DNA of 64,000 nucleotides from Bradyrhizobium sp. CCGB12 (GTDB lineage: Bacteria > Pseudomonadota > Alphaproteobacteria > Rhizobiales > Xanthobacteraceae): positions 6,262,001 through 6,326,000 of the forward strand of contig NZ_JANADO010000001.1 of assembly GCF_024199845.1 (NCBI RefSeq), in the 5' to 3' direction. A program made the position numbers and the translations under genes. Shown here in pieces: positions 55,411 to 64,000 of this stretch. The notes under the pieces were generated by a model, which was not told the DNA's origin, searched no databases, and saw only the letters and a list, made by a program, of their open reading frames with translations. Positions within the stretch are counted from its first letter, which is position 1. The number at the start of each line of letters is the position of its first letter.

Positions 55411-55623
55411 TCGGGGAGAGGTCGTGCCCATTGCCTTTGCAGGGCGTATTCCGAATACCTACTCTTTCACCTCGTCTTGACATTTTGACAGACCTTTGGG
55501 GGTCTTCTCACCGCCCCGATTTTGGGGCTAATAGGGCCCCGAAAGCCGCCCCCTATGGGCGCATTTTGCTGCTGTCGGGTCAAAAGCAGCCAAAAACAGC
55601 CATTTCCAACAAGAAAGCCCATC
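55411..55623 (+). promoter_or_regulatory. Leader region of malate synthase G
   Basis: No gene is seen in the stretch between the repeat and glcB. It has two overlapping TTGACA-like -35 hexamers in TTGACATTTTGACA (55477-55490), a small hairpin AGACC-TTTGG-GGGTCT just after, and a GGGGC..GCCCC stem near 55523-55540. A -10 element is not obvious. GlcB is usually induced by glycolate, glyoxylate or acetate, and these palindromes could be operator or attenuator sites. Confidence 0.4.
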
Positions 55624-57789
55624 ATGAAACGCGTCGACGCCCACGGATTGAAGATCGCTCCCGTCTTGTTCGATTTCATCGCCAAGGAAGCGGCCCCGAA
55701 AACGGGCATCGCGCCGGATGCGTTCTGGGCCGGGCTTGCCGCCATCGTCCGGGAGTTGGGGCCAAAGAACCGCGCGCTGCTCGCGTTTCGCGACACGCTG
55801 CAGGGCAAGATCGACGACTGGCACCGTGCGGGCAAGGGCAAGGCGTTCGACCTCAATGCCTATACCGCCTTCCTGAAGGAGATCGGCTATCTCGTTCCTG
55901 AGCCGGCGACGCAGAAGGTCGAGACCGCCAATGTCGACCAGGAAATCGGCAAGATCTGCGGCCCGCAGCTCGTCGTGCCCCTCACCAACGCACGCTATGC
56001 GCTGAATGCGGCGAACGCGCGCTGGGGCTCGCTCTACGATGCCTTCTATGGCACCGACGCGATCCCGCACGACGCTGCCGAGACCGGCAAGGGCTACAAC
56101 AAGGCGCGTGGCGACAAGGTGATCGCGAAAGCAAAGGCGTTCCTCGATGCCGCCGCGCCGCTGGCAACCGGCAGCCACACCGACGTCACCGCCTACAGCG
56201 TCGTCGCGGGCCAGCTCGCGGTGAAACTCAAGAGCGGCAACGCCACCGCGCTCAAGAACGCCGCGCAGTTCGCGGGTTTCCAGGGCGATGCGGCCGCGCC
56301 GAGCGCGGTGCTGCTCGTCAACAACGGCCTGCATGTCGAAGTCAAGATCGACCGCAGCAGTGCGATCGGCAAGGACGATCCGGCCGGCGTCGCCGACATG
56401 ATCATGGAGTCCGCGGTCTCCACCATCCTCGACATGGAGGACTCGGTCGCCGCCGTCGATGCCGAGGACAAGGTGCTGGTCTATCGCAACACGCTCGGCC
56501 TGATGAACGGCACGCTGTCGGCCGATTTCGAGAAGGGCGGCAAGACGCTGACGCGCTCGCTCAATGCCGACCGCAGCTACAAGACGCCTGATGGCAAGGG
56601 CGAGGTCAAGCTGCACGGCCGCAGCCTGCTCCTGATGCGCAATTGCGGTCACCACATGTTCACCGACGCCGTGCTGGACGAGAAGGGCGAGGAAATTCCG
56701 GAGGGCCTGCTGGATGCCGCCGTCTCGGGCCTGCTCGCCATTCACGATCTCAAAGGCAACTCCAAGGTCAAGAACAGCCGCACGGGATCGGCCTATATCG
56801 TCAAGCCGAAGATGCACGGCCCGGACGAGGTGTCGCTGACCTGCGAGATTTTCGATCGCGTCGAGAAGATGCTGGGCCTGCCCGAGAACACGCTGAAGGT
56901 CGGCATCATGGACGAGGAACGGCGTACGACCGTCAACCTCAAGGCCTGCATCCAGCGCGCCTCCAAGCGCATCATGTTCATCAACACCGGCTTCCTCGAC
57001 CGCACCGGCGACGAGATCCACACCTCGATGGAAGCGGGCCCGATGATCCGCAAGAACGAGATGAAGGCGCAGGCCTGGATCAAGGCCTATGAGGACTGGA
57101 ACGTCGACATGGGCCTGATCGACGGCCTGCCCGGCCACGCCCAGATCGGCAAGGGCATGTGGGCCGCGCCCGACAAGATGGCGGACATGCTGGCGCAGAA
57201 GCTCGCGCATCCGCAGGCCGGCGCCACCACTGCCTGGGTGCCCTCGCCGACGGCCGCGACCCTGCACGCGCTGCACTACCACCAGGTCAACGTTATCGCG
57301 CGCCAGGAGGAACTCACCAAGGGCGGTCCGCGCGCAAAGCTTTCCGACATCCTCACCATTCCGGTGTCGAAGTCGAACTGGGCCCCTGATGACGTCAAGC
57401 AGGAGATCGATAACAACTGCCAGGGCATCCTCGGCTATGTCGTGCGCTGGATCGACCAGGGCGTCGGCTGCTCCAAGGTGCCAGATATCCACGATGTCGG
57501 CCTGATGGAGGACCGCGCGACCTTGCGCATCTCCAGCCAGCATCTCGCCAACTGGCTGCATCAGGGCGTGATCACCGAGGCGCAGGTGATGGAATCGCTC
57601 AAGCGCATGGCCGTGGTCGTCGACAAGCAGAATGCGGGCGATCCCATCTACAAGCCGATGGCGCCCGCCTTCGACGGCGTCGCCTTCAAGGCGGCCTGCG
57701 ACCTGATCTTCAAGGGACGCGAGCAGCCGAACGGTTACACCGAATACATCCTCACCGCGCGCCGCCGCGAGGCGAAAGCGGCCGGCTAA
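55624..57789 (+). CDS. glcB: Malate synthase G
   Basis: A 721-aa enzyme that condenses glyoxylate and acetyl-CoA to malate (glyoxylate cycle and glycolate use). The start ATG 55624 gives [19 protein letters not shown], the malate synthase G N-terminus. Catalytic and metal-ligand blocks are visible: [14 protein letters not shown] (with Glu and Asp metal ligands), [53 protein letters not shown] (the catalytic Asp is in the C-terminal QHLANW...IT region). The length matches GlcB rather than the 530-aa AceB. Isocitrate lyase is not in the window. A strong terminator follows. Confidence 0.97.
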   Translation: MKRVDAHGLKIAPVLFDFIAKEAAPKTGIAPDAFWAGLAAIVRELGPKNRALLAFRDTLQGKIDDWHRAGKGKAFDLNAYTAFLKEIGYLVPEPATQKVETANVDQEIGKICGPQLVVPLTNARYALNAANARWGSLYDAFYGTDAIPHDAAETGKGYNKARGDKVIAKAKAFLDAAAPLATGSHTDVTAYSVVAGQLAVKLKSGNATALKNAAQFAGFQGDAAAPSAVLLVNNGLHVEVKIDRSSAIGKDDPAGVADMIMESAVSTILDMEDSVAAVDAEDKVLVYRNTLGLMNGTLSADFEKGGKTLTRSLNADRSYKTPDGKGEVKLHGRSLLLMRNCGHHMFTDAVLDEKGEEIPEGLLDAAVSGLLAIHDLKGNSKVKNSRTGSAYIVKPKMHGPDEVSLTCEIFDRVEKMLGLPENTLKVGIMDEERRTTVNLKACIQRASKRIMFINTGFLDRTGDEIHTSMEAGPMIRKNEMKAQAWIKAYEDWNVDMGLIDGLPGHAQIGKGMWAAPDKMADMLAQKLAHPQAGATTAWVPSPTAATLHALHYHQVNVIARQEELTKGGPRAKLSDILTIPVSKSNWAPDDVKQEIDNNCQGILGYVVRWIDQGVGCSKVPDIHDVGLMEDRATLRISSQHLANWLHQGVITEAQVMESLKRMAVVVDKQNAGDPIYKPMAPAFDGVAFKAACDLIFKGREQPNGYTEYILTARRREAKAAG

Positions 57790-57808
57790 GCGAAGTCACG
57801 GGAATGTC

Positions 57809-57838
57809 AAAAGCCCCGGCCAGCGCCGGGGCTTTTTT
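57809..57838 (+). terminator. Intrinsic terminator of glcB
   Basis: A perfect 12-bp stem AAAAGCCCCGGC / GCCGGGGCTTTT, loop CAGC, then TT. It starts 20 bases after the glcB stop. Confidence 0.9.
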
Positions 57839-57865
57839 GTTGGGCGAAACGTCGCGGCGTGCTGA

Positions 57866-57890
57866 GGAACGGCAGCGCACGGCTCGCGTT
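57866..57890 (+). promoter_or_regulatory. EcfG-type general-stress promoter of csbD
   Basis: GGAAC (57866-57870), 16 bases, then CGTT (57887-57890): a perfect match to the published EcfG consensus GGAAC-N16/17-CGTT. It is 30 bases upstream of the csbD ATG and CsbD is a classic stress gene. Confidence 0.75.
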
Positions 57891-57919
57891 GTCGGGCCAT
57901 CAACCAATGGGAGATGGTC

Positions 57920-58120
57920 ATGGACTGGAATCGGATCGAAGGAAACTGGAAGCAGTTCAAGGGATCGGCCAAGGAGAAATGGGGCAAGCTCACCGACGAT
58001 GACCTCCAATTGATCGAGGGTCGTCGCGAGCAGCTCGAGGGGCGGCTCCAGGAACGCTACGGCAAGGCCAAGGACCAGGTGCGTCAGGACGTCGACGACT
58101 GGCTCAAGGGGCTGCACTGA
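57920..58120 (+). CDS. CsbD family stress protein
   Basis: A 66-aa CsbD-like protein. The start at 57920 (MDWNRIEGNWKQFKGSAKEKWGKLTDDDL) has GGGAG at a spacing of 6 bases; the in-frame ATG 6 bases earlier overlaps that site. The family motif W..IEG.W.Q.KG..KE.WGKLTDDDL...G...L.G..Q..YG..K is complete. CsbD is a small hydrophilic general-stress protein with unknown molecular role. A perfect EcfG-type promoter lies upstream and a terminator downstream, so it is a single-gene stress unit. Confidence 0.93.
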   Translation: MDWNRIEGNWKQFKGSAKEKWGKLTDDDLQLIEGRREQLEGRLQERYGKAKDQVRQDVDDWLKGLH

Positions 58121-58131
58121 GGCAGCAGCAA

Positions 58132-58161
58132 AAGCCCCGGCTCAGCCCGGGGCTTTTTTGT
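58132..58161 (+). terminator. Intrinsic terminator of csbD
   Basis: Stem AAAAGCCCCGG / CCGGGGCTTTT (11 bp, loop CTCAGC) then TT, 12 bases after the csbD stop. Confidence 0.88.
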
Positions 58162-58169
58162 ATGGAAAT

Positions 58170-58250
58170 CTGTAGCCCGGATGAGCGCGACGATATCCGG
58201 GACCTTTGTTGCGGCACCCCGGATTTCGCTGCGCTCATCCGGGCCACGAT
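58170..58250. repeat. Dispersed repeat of family B (GTAGCCCGGATGAGCG type), intact copy
   Basis: GTAGCCCGGATGAGCGCGAC to ATTTCGCTGCGCTCATCCGG then GCCAC: the two ends are inverted copies. It shares CGTAGCCCGGATG with the repeat that was split by the IS1182-type element. Non-coding, between csbD and the 51-aa membrane protein. Confidence 0.78.
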
Positions 58251-58257
58251 ACCTTCG

Positions 58258-58413
58258 CTAGAATACCGCGAGATATTTCAACAGCGACACGATACCGATG
58301 ATGATGACGATCACGCGCGCGATCTGCTTGGCGCGGCCGTCCATCGGAAGCATGTTGATGAGATAAAGCACGAGAATGATGACGAGAAAGGTGACGAGTA
58401 CGCCGACCAGCAT
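58258..58413 (-). CDS. 51-aa Thivi_2564-like membrane protein
   Basis: Too short for most gene finders. The ATG at 58413 is preceded by GAAGGGGG. The peptide is two hydrophobic segments: MLVGVLVTFLVIILVLYLIN (1-20) and IARVIVIIIGIVSLLKYLAVF (31-51), joined by MLPMDGRAKQ. The pattern of LP.DGR.KQI between helices resembles the Thivi_2564 family of small membrane proteins. Upstream on the minus strand is a perfect EcfG promoter, and the neighbours are stress genes, so it is probably a stress-induced membrane peptide. Function unknown. Confidence 0.75.
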   Translation of the reverse strand: MLVGVLVTFLVIILVLYLINMLPMDGRAKQIARVIVIIIGIVSLLKYLAVF

Positions 58414-58450
58414 CGCGAGGCCCCCTTCAGGCAATTGCTAACGGTATCCT

Positions 58451-58475
58451 AACGCCCGTCGTCCGCGCCGGTTCC
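58451..58475 (-). promoter_or_regulatory. EcfG-type promoter of the 51-aa membrane protein
   Basis: On the minus strand GGAAC (58475-58471), 16 bases, then CGTT (58454-58451), a perfect consensus match, about 40 bases before the start at 58413. Confidence 0.75.
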
Positions 58476-58683
58476 ACTCGGGAAACCCAATACAACTTCT
58501 GATACTTACGTACTTCTACGATCGGCCCGACTGCCTAAAATTTTACCCTTTTCCTTTCAGATGCCGAAACCGCCCGTGCCGCGAACGGCACAGGACTGCG
58601 ATTGCCGGATGCGACCGCCCCTCTGTTTTCGACGTTACCGGGGCGTTTTTTTGCGACCTTGAAATTGGACCTGGGGGACTTCG

Positions 58684-60777
58684 ATGCTGAATCGTCTGAC
58701 CGTATCCGCGCTCCTGAAGGCGGTGATCGCGATCACGTCGGTCTGCGTGGTGATCGCACTCTCGCTCACCGCCTACGAATCCTGGGATCGCCTGAGGACC
58801 GCGAGCCGGATCTCGCGGATCGCGGACGCATCTGCCGATCTGTTCAAAGCGATGCACAATCTGCGCACCGATCGCTCCACCACCAACCGGCTGCTGAACG
58901 CGACCGCGCCGATGGACGCCGAGATCGAGAAATATCTGCGTGCTATCCGGGACGCCGAGATGCCCGCGATGGCGCGGGCGCTGGAGCTGTTGCCAACCAT
59001 GGACTTTCCGCAGTCCGGCACGCTGGTGCCGGAGCTCGCGCGGCTCCACAAATTGCTGAGCGAGGAGCAGAAGCAGTTCTGGGAGGACGTGGCCAAGCCC
59101 AAGGAGCAGCGCCGCGCCGGCTTGCCGAAGGAGTACATGGAAACGACCCAGGGTCTGCTCGAAACGCTCGACAAGCTCTCGAACGTCCTGGCCGCCACCG
59201 TCAACCATCAGGACGCCGTGATCGACCAGCTGCTGTCGATCAAGCAGAACGCCTGGCTATTGCGCAACACCGCCGGCGAAGCGTCGCTGGTCGTCTCGAC
59301 CGGTCTAGCCGCCGGCAAGATCACGCCCGAGGCCCACCAGTCTTATATCCAGTATGTCGGCGGCACGGCCGCGATGTGGAAGGCGCTGGAATTGTCGACC
59401 TCGGGCATGCAATTGCCGCCCGCGCTCGTCTCGGCCATGGCAACGGTCAAGACCGCCTATTTCGATCCGCAATATCTCGCCCTGCGCGACCGCCTCGCGG
59501 GCACGCTGGCCAAGGGCGAAAAGGCCGAGATGACCGCCAATCAGTGGACCCCGGTCACGGTCGGACGCCTGGCAAGCGCCGTCGCGGTGGCGGAAGCCGC
59601 GCTCGAGGCCGCCAAGGCCCATACGCTGGAGCAACGCGGCGCCGCGCAGCGCGCGCTGATCGTGCAGCTCGCCCTCCTGGCGCTCGCGATCGGTCTTACC
59701 GTCGGCGCTGTCGTGCTGGTCAACCGGCGTGTCATCCATCCGCTCAACACCATCCGCGACGCGATGCTCAAGGTCGCCGGCGGCGACCTTGCCGTCGACA
59801 GCGGCTATCTCGACCGTCAGGACGAGATCGGCGCGCTTGCCGGCGCGCTGGAAACCTTCAAGCAGCAGGCCACCGAGAAGCTCAACATCGAGGCGCACGA
59901 GCGCGAACGCAATGTCGGCGCAGCCGCGCGTCAGCGGGCGGTGGAGGCCCATGTCGGCGAGTTCGAAGGCGCGGTGCGCAAGACGCTCGGCGAACTGAGC
60001 GAGGCGTCCGGCGAGATGCGCAAGACCTCGGGCGACCTCTCCGCTGTGTCGCGCCAGACCAACGACCGCGTCCAGCTGGCCGGCAAGGCCTCCAATGACG
60101 CCTCCATGAGCGTCGACAGCGTGGCCGCTGCCGCCGAGGAGCTCTCCGCCTCGATCAACGACATCAGCCAGCAGGCCGCGCATGCCGCTGGCATCGCCAG
60201 CCGCGCCGTCAACCAGGCGCGCGAAACCGACAGCACCGTGCAGGGGCTGGCGCAATCCGCGGGCCGCATCGGCGAGGTCGTCGGCCTGATCAACACCATC
60301 GCGGCGCAGACCAACCTGCTCGCGCTCAATGCCACGATCGAGGCGGCGCGCGCCGGCGAAGCCGGCCGCGGCTTTGCCGTCGTCGCATCCGAGGTGAAGT
60401 CGCTGGCGAGCCAGACCGCGAAGGCGACCGAGGAAATCTCCGAGCAGATCGCCGATATCCAGAAGGTCGCGGGCGATGCCATCAACGCCATCCAGGCCAT
60501 CGGCGGCATCATCGGCGAGGTGAACGAGGTCGCGACCGCGATTGCCGCCGCCGTGCAGGAGCAGGGTGCGGCGACCCAGGAGATCACCCGCAGCACCCAA
60601 TATGCGGCGCAGGGCACCAAGAACGTCTCGGATAACATCACTGGCGTGAAGGCCGATGCCGACACCGCCGCCGGCGCCGCGGAGAACGTCAAGCAGGCTT
60701 CGGAGACGCTCGAGACGCAGAGCCGCCAGCTCGGTCAGCAGGTCAGCGACTTCCTGGGGAAGATCCGCGCGGCGTAA
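58684..60777 (+). CDS. Methyl-accepting chemotaxis protein
   Basis: A 697-aa membrane receptor. One membrane helix near the start (12-32, [21 protein letters not shown]), a large periplasmic helical sensor (about 35-325), a second helix (about 327-348, [21 protein letters not shown]), HAMP (about 350-400, [23 protein letters not shown]), and a signalling domain. The conserved hairpin tip reads [20 protein letters not shown] with [11 protein letters not shown] after it. No other chemotaxis genes are in the window, so its array is encoded elsewhere. The 58.4-58.7 kb gap before it shows no gene beyond the promoter of the 51-aa protein. Confidence 0.95.
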   Translation: MLNRLTVSALLKAVIAITSVCVVIALSLTAYESWDRLRTASRISRIADASADLFKAMHNLRTDRSTTNRLLNATAPMDAEIEKYLRAIRDAEMPAMARALELLPTMDFPQSGTLVPELARLHKLLSEEQKQFWEDVAKPKEQRRAGLPKEYMETTQGLLETLDKLSNVLAATVNHQDAVIDQLLSIKQNAWLLRNTAGEASLVVSTGLAAGKITPEAHQSYIQYVGGTAAMWKALELSTSGMQLPPALVSAMATVKTAYFDPQYLALRDRLAGTLAKGEKAEMTANQWTPVTVGRLASAVAVAEAALEAAKAHTLEQRGAAQRALIVQLALLALAIGLTVGAVVLVNRRVIHPLNTIRDAMLKVAGGDLAVDSGYLDRQDEIGALAGALETFKQQATEKLNIEAHERERNVGAAARQRAVEAHVGEFEGAVRKTLGELSEASGEMRKTSGDLSAVSRQTNDRVQLAGKASNDASMSVDSVAAAAEELSASINDISQQAAHAAGIASRAVNQARETDSTVQGLAQSAGRIGEVVGLINTIAAQTNLLALNATIEAARAGEAGRGFAVVASEVKSLASQTAKATEEISEQIADIQKVAGDAINAIQAIGGIIGEVNEVATAIAAAVQEQGAATQEITRSTQYAAQGTKNVSDNITGVKADADTAAGAAENVKQASETLETQSRQLGQQVSDFLGKIRAA

Positions 60778-60831
60778 GCCGGCGGACTGGATAGAAAGCC
60801 AAGCGCGGCAACTCAGCCAACGCCCGAGCCT

Positions 60832-61482
60832 CTACTCCTTTGCCACCACCGGCACGCGGCGGAATTTGGCGCGGACGGATTCCGGCAGCGGCGAAAAATT
60901 CATCGCGATGCCGCGGCGGTCGTTGGCATTGCGGTTGGCGACCACGAGGCCGTCAGCACCCGCGACGATGTCGCCCTTGCGCAAGGTGGGGTCGTCCTCG
61001 ACCTTGACCTGGGCGAGCCCGGCCGGATCCTTGCCGTTGCAGGTACAGCCCGCGACGATCTCGTTGCGATAACGGAAGGCGTTCGGCAGGTCGGAATAGG
61101 ACTTTCCGTGCTCAGTCGTGGCGTCGTCGATATTGCTGCCATAGACCAGCGAGGTTTCGGACGCCGGGCAGAAGCTCTTGCACGATTGCGCCTTGCTTTC
61201 GGCATCGCTTCCCTGCGCCGGGAAATAGCGGCCGTCGCATCCGCGCACGCAATAGGCGGTGCCGCCGCCATAGGCGGCGCGCTGGCGCGGCACGTCGTAG
61301 CGCCGCATGTCATCGTTCGGGAACGGCGTCCGGATCTGCGGAGGCCGCGCTCCGAACGCGCCGAACAGCGCCGAGAAGAAGTCCTGCGCATGCGCCGACG
61401 GCGTCAGCGCGAGGCCGAGAGAGGTGACGGTAGCCAAGGCCGCCGCACTGCCAGCCAGCTTGCCGATCAAGCGTTTACTCAT
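60832..61482 (-). CDS. DUF2865 exported protein
   Basis: A 216-aa protein with signal peptide MSKRLIGKLAGSAAALATVTSLGLALTPSAHA. The mature part has the DUF2865 pattern: GGGTAYCVRGCDGRYFPAQGSDAESKAQSCKSFCPASETSLVYGSNIDDATTEHGKSYSDLPNAFRYR, with cysteines in CVRGC, SCKSFC and GCTCNG. Six cysteines suggest disulfides. Common in Bradyrhizobiaceae, function unknown. It converges on the chemoreceptor gene. Confidence 0.87.
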   Translation of the reverse strand: MSKRLIGKLAGSAAALATVTSLGLALTPSAHAQDFFSALFGAFGARPPQIRTPFPNDDMRRYDVPRQRAAYGGGTAYCVRGCDGRYFPAQGSDAESKAQSCKSFCPASETSLVYGSNIDDATTEHGKSYSDLPNAFRYRNEIVAGCTCNGKDPAGLAQVKVEDDPTLRKGDIVAGADGLVVANRNANDRRGIAMNFSPLPESVRAKFRRVPVVAKE

Positions 61483-61548
61483 GTGACCTCATTCAACTCT
61501 TAAAAGCGCGTTGCATGATCTTTCGGAGAGACCTTCCGGGATCATGCG

Positions 61549-62355
61549 CTAGTTCACCGACGACGCCGCTATGTTCAGCGCCTGCCGGCCCGAGGGCAGC
61601 GTCGTCACGGCCGGCCGCTTGCGCGCGGGATCACCGCCCTTGGCCATCAGAGGCGCGTTCTTCGGCAGCACCACGACCTTGGCGCCGACATTGACGCGGC
61701 CGAACAGGTCGATGACGTCCTCGTTGGTCATGCGGATGCAGCCGGACGAGACGAACTTGCCGATGGTGCTGGGATCGTTGGTGCCGTGGATGCGGTACTC
61801 GCTCGAGCCGAGATACATCGCACGCGCGCCGAGCGGATTGCCGGGACCGCCGGCGACGAAGCGCGGCAGATAGGGCTGGCGCGCGATCATCTCGGCCGGC
61901 GGATGCCAATCCGGCCACTCCGCCTTGCGGCTGACGTTCTGCACGCCCGACCAGGTGAAGCCCTCGCGACCGACGCCGACGCCGTAGCGGATGGCGCGCC
62001 CCTGGCCGAGCACGTAGTAGAGATAGGTGTTGTTGGTATCGATCACGATGGTACCGGCCGGCTCGCTCCGGTCGAAACTGACGATCTGCTTGCGCAGACG
62101 GTCGGGCAGCTGGGCGTCCTCGTCGGCAGTTTGCGGCGCCTCGTTGACGTCGCCTTGTGAGTAGGGTCGTGGGTAGCTTTGTGGGTAGCCTTGGGCATAA
62201 CCCTGGTCTTGCGGATAGGCCTGCGGCTGCATCGGCGCGAAACCGAACGTTTGCGCGCTCGCGCCACCACAGGGTACCGCGAGCAGAACGGTCGCACAGG
62301 CAAGCGCGGTGACGGCGCGCGGCGAGAAGCGGCGGACGAGAGAGAACCTTGTCAT
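61549..62355 (-). CDS. L,D-transpeptidase (YkuD family)
   Basis: A 268-aa exported enzyme that forms 3-3 peptidoglycan crosslinks or anchors proteins to the wall. Signal peptide up to about 34, then a Tyr/Gln/Pro-rich repeat (PYPQDQGYAQGYPQSYPRPYS, about 45-66) and the YkuD domain (about 90-235): YRIHGTNDPSTIG and SSGCIRMTNEDVIDLF with catalytic Cys206. The start ATG at 62355 is chosen; another is 12 bases upstream. A perfect EcfG promoter with a 17-base spacer lies 46 bases upstream, so stress control of wall crosslinking is likely. It is divergent from the AI-2E-type permease. Confidence 0.93.
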   Translation of the reverse strand: MTRFSLVRRFSPRAVTALACATVLLAVPCGGASAQTFGFAPMQPQAYPQDQGYAQGYPQSYPRPYSQGDVNEAPQTADEDAQLPDRLRKQIVSFDRSEPAGTIVIDTNNTYLYYVLGQGRAIRYGVGVGREGFTWSGVQNVSRKAEWPDWHPPAEMIARQPYLPRFVAGGPGNPLGARAMYLGSSEYRIHGTNDPSTIGKFVSSGCIRMTNEDVIDLFGRVNVGAKVVVLPKNAPLMAKGGDPARKRPAVTTLPSGRQALNIAASSVN

Positions 62356-62400
62356 GTGCTGCCCCATTGGATGTGCATCTGGGTGATGCTGCCTTCAACA

Positions 62401-62426
62401 AACGCCACCGGACCTAGCCAAGTTCC
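62401..62426 (-). promoter_or_regulatory. EcfG-type promoter of the L,D-transpeptidase
   Basis: On the minus strand GGAAC (62426-62422), 17 bases, then CGTT (62404-62401): perfect consensus with the permitted 17-base spacer, 46 bases from the start. Confidence 0.75.
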
Positions 62427-62485
62427 ACCGCAGCCTGCGGCAGCGACGTCACAGTCAAGCGAGCACCTCTTCACGAAGCCGCGAT

Positions 62486-62510
62486 GGAACCCTCCTTCCG
62501 CTCCCGTGTT
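62486..62510 (+). promoter_or_regulatory. EcfG-type promoter of the AI-2E family permease (one mismatch)
   Basis: GGAAC (62486-62490), 16 bases, then TGTT (62507-62510), one base from CGTT. It lies about 54 bases before the permease start and about 60 bases from the opposite-facing EcfG promoter of the L,D-transpeptidase. Confidence 0.55.
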
Positions 62511-62563
62511 GTAGAAGCGTCAATGGGGCACGCGGATCGCAGCTTCCGTGCGGGAGAGATATT

Positions 62564-63676
62564 GTGCGCGTTCTTCCCAGCGAACGTCTGATTCCCGGCA
62601 ACAGCGAAGGTGAACCGCTTCCCGACAGCCATAGCGAGCTGCCGCCGGTCATCCGCCGCACCGAGTTTGTCGCCTTCGCACTCGCGGGCCTGCTGCTGAT
62701 TGCGATCGTCACCGTGCTCTACGTCGGGAAGGCGTTCTTCCTGCCCGTGGTGATGGCCTTCGTCACCGGCACCATGCTGTCGCCGGCGGCGAGCTTCCTC
62801 GAGCGATGCAAGGTGCCGCGCGGGCTCGGTGCCGTCCTGATCGTGATCGCCGGGACCGCGGTGGTCGCCTTCGTCGTGGCGCTGATCGCCTCGCCGGCGA
62901 TGGAGTGGGGCACGCGCCTGCCGGAGCTCGGTGCGCAGTTGAAAGACAAGTTGCACGTCTTCGACCGGCCGCTGGCGCTGTGGCGCGAGCTGCAAACCAT
63001 GCTCGGCGGCTCGGAAGGATTCCCCAGCATTCAGATGCCGAAGGTCGAATGGGTGCAGCCGACGCTGGAATTCCTGTCACCGACCTTCACCGAATTCCTG
63101 CTGTTCTTCGTCACCCTCATCCTGTTCATCGCAAGCTGGCGCGACCTGCGGCGGGCCATGATCATGACATTCAGCGATCGTGACGCGCGTCTGCGCACGC
63201 TTCGAATTCTCAACGAGATCGAGGTTCATCTCGGCAATTACCTCCTGACTGTCACCCTCATCAATGTCGGCGTCGGCGTTGCCACCGGCGTCATTTGTGC
63301 GATCACCGGCATGCCCAATCCGGCCGGCCTGGGGGCGCTTGCGGCAACCCTCAACTTCATCCCGATCATCGGGCCGGTCGCGATGTTTGCCGTCCTGGTC
63401 GTGGTGGGGCTCGTCGCCTTCCCGACCATCGGCGGGGGCCTGGCCGCCGCGCTCGCGTTCGGCGGCATCACTTTCCTGGAGGGTCACTTCGTCACGCCGA
63501 CCATCATCGGCCGCCGCCTGGCGCTGAATGCACTCGCCGTGTTGTTGGCCCTCGCATTCTGGACCTGGATGTGGGGCCCGATGGGCGCGTTCCTGTCGTC
63601 GCCGCTCCTGATCGTCGCGCTGATCCTGAAGGAGCATCTGCTGCCGGTGAATTCGCCGCAGCTGCCGCAGGAGTGA
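62564..63676 (+). CDS. AI-2E family membrane permease
   Basis: A 370-aa membrane protein of the AI-2E (UPF0118/PerM) family. Start GTG at 62564 with GGGAGAGA upstream. Helices: [48 protein letters not shown], then a periplasmic-type segment, EFLLFFVTLILFIAS, YLLTVTLINVGVGVATGVIC, and the family block FIPIIGPVAMFAVLVVVGL. GHFVTPTIIGRRLALN is the usual late motif. Members include TqsA (AI-2 export) and sodium/proton antiporters; the substrate here is not known. Divergent from the L,D-transpeptidase with a shared stress promoter region. Confidence 0.9.
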   Translation: MRVLPSERLIPGNSEGEPLPDSHSELPPVIRRTEFVAFALAGLLLIAIVTVLYVGKAFFLPVVMAFVTGTMLSPAASFLERCKVPRGLGAVLIVIAGTAVVAFVVALIASPAMEWGTRLPELGAQLKDKLHVFDRPLALWRELQTMLGGSEGFPSIQMPKVEWVQPTLEFLSPTFTEFLLFFVTLILFIASWRDLRRAMIMTFSDRDARLRTLRILNEIEVHLGNYLLTVTLINVGVGVATGVICAITGMPNPAGLGALAATLNFIPIIGPVAMFAVLVVVGLVAFPTIGGGLAAALAFGGITFLEGHFVTPTIIGRRLALNALAVLLALAFWTWMWGPMGAFLSSPLLIVALILKEHLLPVNSPQLPQE

Positions 63677-63692
63677 AGCGGTTTCCACAAAC

Positions 63693-63717
63693 GGAACTTC
63701 CCCGACGACGAAACGTT
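63693..63717 (+). promoter_or_regulatory. EcfG-type promoter of the DUF883-like gene
   Basis: GGAAC (63693-63697), 16 bases, then CGTT (63714-63717): perfect match, 39 bases before the ATG at 63756. Confidence 0.75.
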
Positions 63718-63755
63718 CTCCGGCTATCTCAACGGTCAACAATTCGGAGCTCCTG

Positions 63756-64000
63756 ATGTCCACGCCCAATGCCGAAGCCGGGATGAGAGATTCGACCGAC
63801 AAAGCCACGAGAGAACGCCTCGAGAAGGATGTAGCAGCCGTGAAAAGCGATATCGCCGCCCTCACCGACCAGATCACCGATGCGCTCAATACCTTCGCCA
63901 ATTCCACCAGCAAGCAGGCTCGGCGCGGCTATCGCCAGGCGCGCGAGAACATGGATACCGCGATCGACGACATGTCCGAGCGCGGCAACGCGATGATGGG
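63756..64000 (+). CDS. DUF883/YqjD-like stress protein (truncated by window end)
   Basis: The first 81 codons of a gene that runs off the window. It begins MSTPNAEAGMRDSTDKATRE, then RLEKDVAAVKSDIAALTDQI, DALNTFANSTSKQARRGYRQ and ARENMDTAIDDMSERGNAMM. This is the long amphipathic helix typical of DUF883/YqjD/ElaB ribosome-associated, membrane-anchored proteins, although the C-terminal membrane helix is outside the window. A CGGAGC ribosome binding site and a perfect EcfG promoter precede it. Confidence 0.78.
   Translation, partial: MSTPNAEAGMRDSTDKATRERLEKDVAAVKSDIAALTDQITDALNTFANSTSKQARRGYRQARENMDTAIDDMSERGNAMM

Noticed and set aside
55528..57561. 677-codon minus-strand frame opposite malate synthase G
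   Set aside because: Antisense shadow of a strongly conserved gene; no ribosome binding site or motif.

Overview
The window is GC-rich DNA from an alphaproteobacterium that looks like Bradyrhizobium or a close relative. The main signs are the gene families (DUF1465/RcdA, DUF1192, DUF2865, DUF2849, DUF934, CysNC fusion, TfdA-alpha-like dioxygenase), a FixK-type box, promoters of the EcfG general stress type, and dispersed palindromic repeats of the kind common in bradyrhizobia. I see no rRNA, tRNA, CRISPR or prophage. Almost everything is ordinary chromosomal core; the mobile DNA is two intact insertion sequences.

Layout. 0-6.5 kb: a glycolysis/Calvin-type run on the + strand (tail of a probable gap gene, a 42-aa membrane peptide, pgk, class II aldolase, class I aldolase, a ThiE-like protein, a Sel1-repeat protein and an inositol-monophosphatase-family enzyme). 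6.6-11.3 kb (- strand): a small secreted protein and an RND efflux pump with its adaptor. 11.5-17.5 kb: a cyclopropane-fatty-acid-synthase-like methyltransferase, a MotA/MotB-like stator pair with a GNAT enzyme, an MsbA-like ABC exporter and rpmE. 17.7-18.8 kb: an IS481-type element. 18.8-27 kb: rcdA, DUF1192, a quinone oxidoreductase, an EAL protein with a decayed GGDEF, small proteins and an active-looking diguanylate cyclase. 27-31.9 kb: galU, a MltB-type transglycosylase, a DUF459 protein lacking its catalytic residues, and a CsbD-like protein. 32-36.4 kb: two divergent SDR genes, an IS1182-type element and a TfdA-like dioxygenase. 36.6-43.6 kb: AlgH/YqgE, a DsbD-alpha-like protein, a polysaccharide flippase, a TauE/SafE permease, a patatin-bdhA pair and a CAP-domain lipoprotein. 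43.7-55.2 kb: a full sulfate uptake and assimilation locus, with cysG-DUF2849-cysI-DUF934-cysH-sbp-cysT-cysW-cysA leftward and cysD-cysNC rightward from one AT-rich divergent promoter. 55.6-64 kb: malate synthase G, small stress proteins, a chemoreceptor, DUF2865, an L,D-transpeptidase, an AI-2E permease and a truncated DUF883-like gene.

How it fits together. The sulfur genes form one pathway: sulfate import (Sbp-CysTWA), activation to APS (CysD-CysN), reduction of APS to sulfite (CysH of the iron-sulfur APS type) and to sulfide (CysI, with siroheme from CysG). The last 6 kb is dense in GGAAC-N16/17-CGTT promoters, suggesting a cell-envelope stress group under EcfG. Both insertion sequences sit inside dispersed repeats and keep perfect 5-bp target duplications. 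I did not find a convincing new defence or mobile system. The best leads are the EcfG promoter cluster, the DUF459 pseudoenzyme, the stator-like pair and an orphan minus-strand terminator that may end a small RNA.
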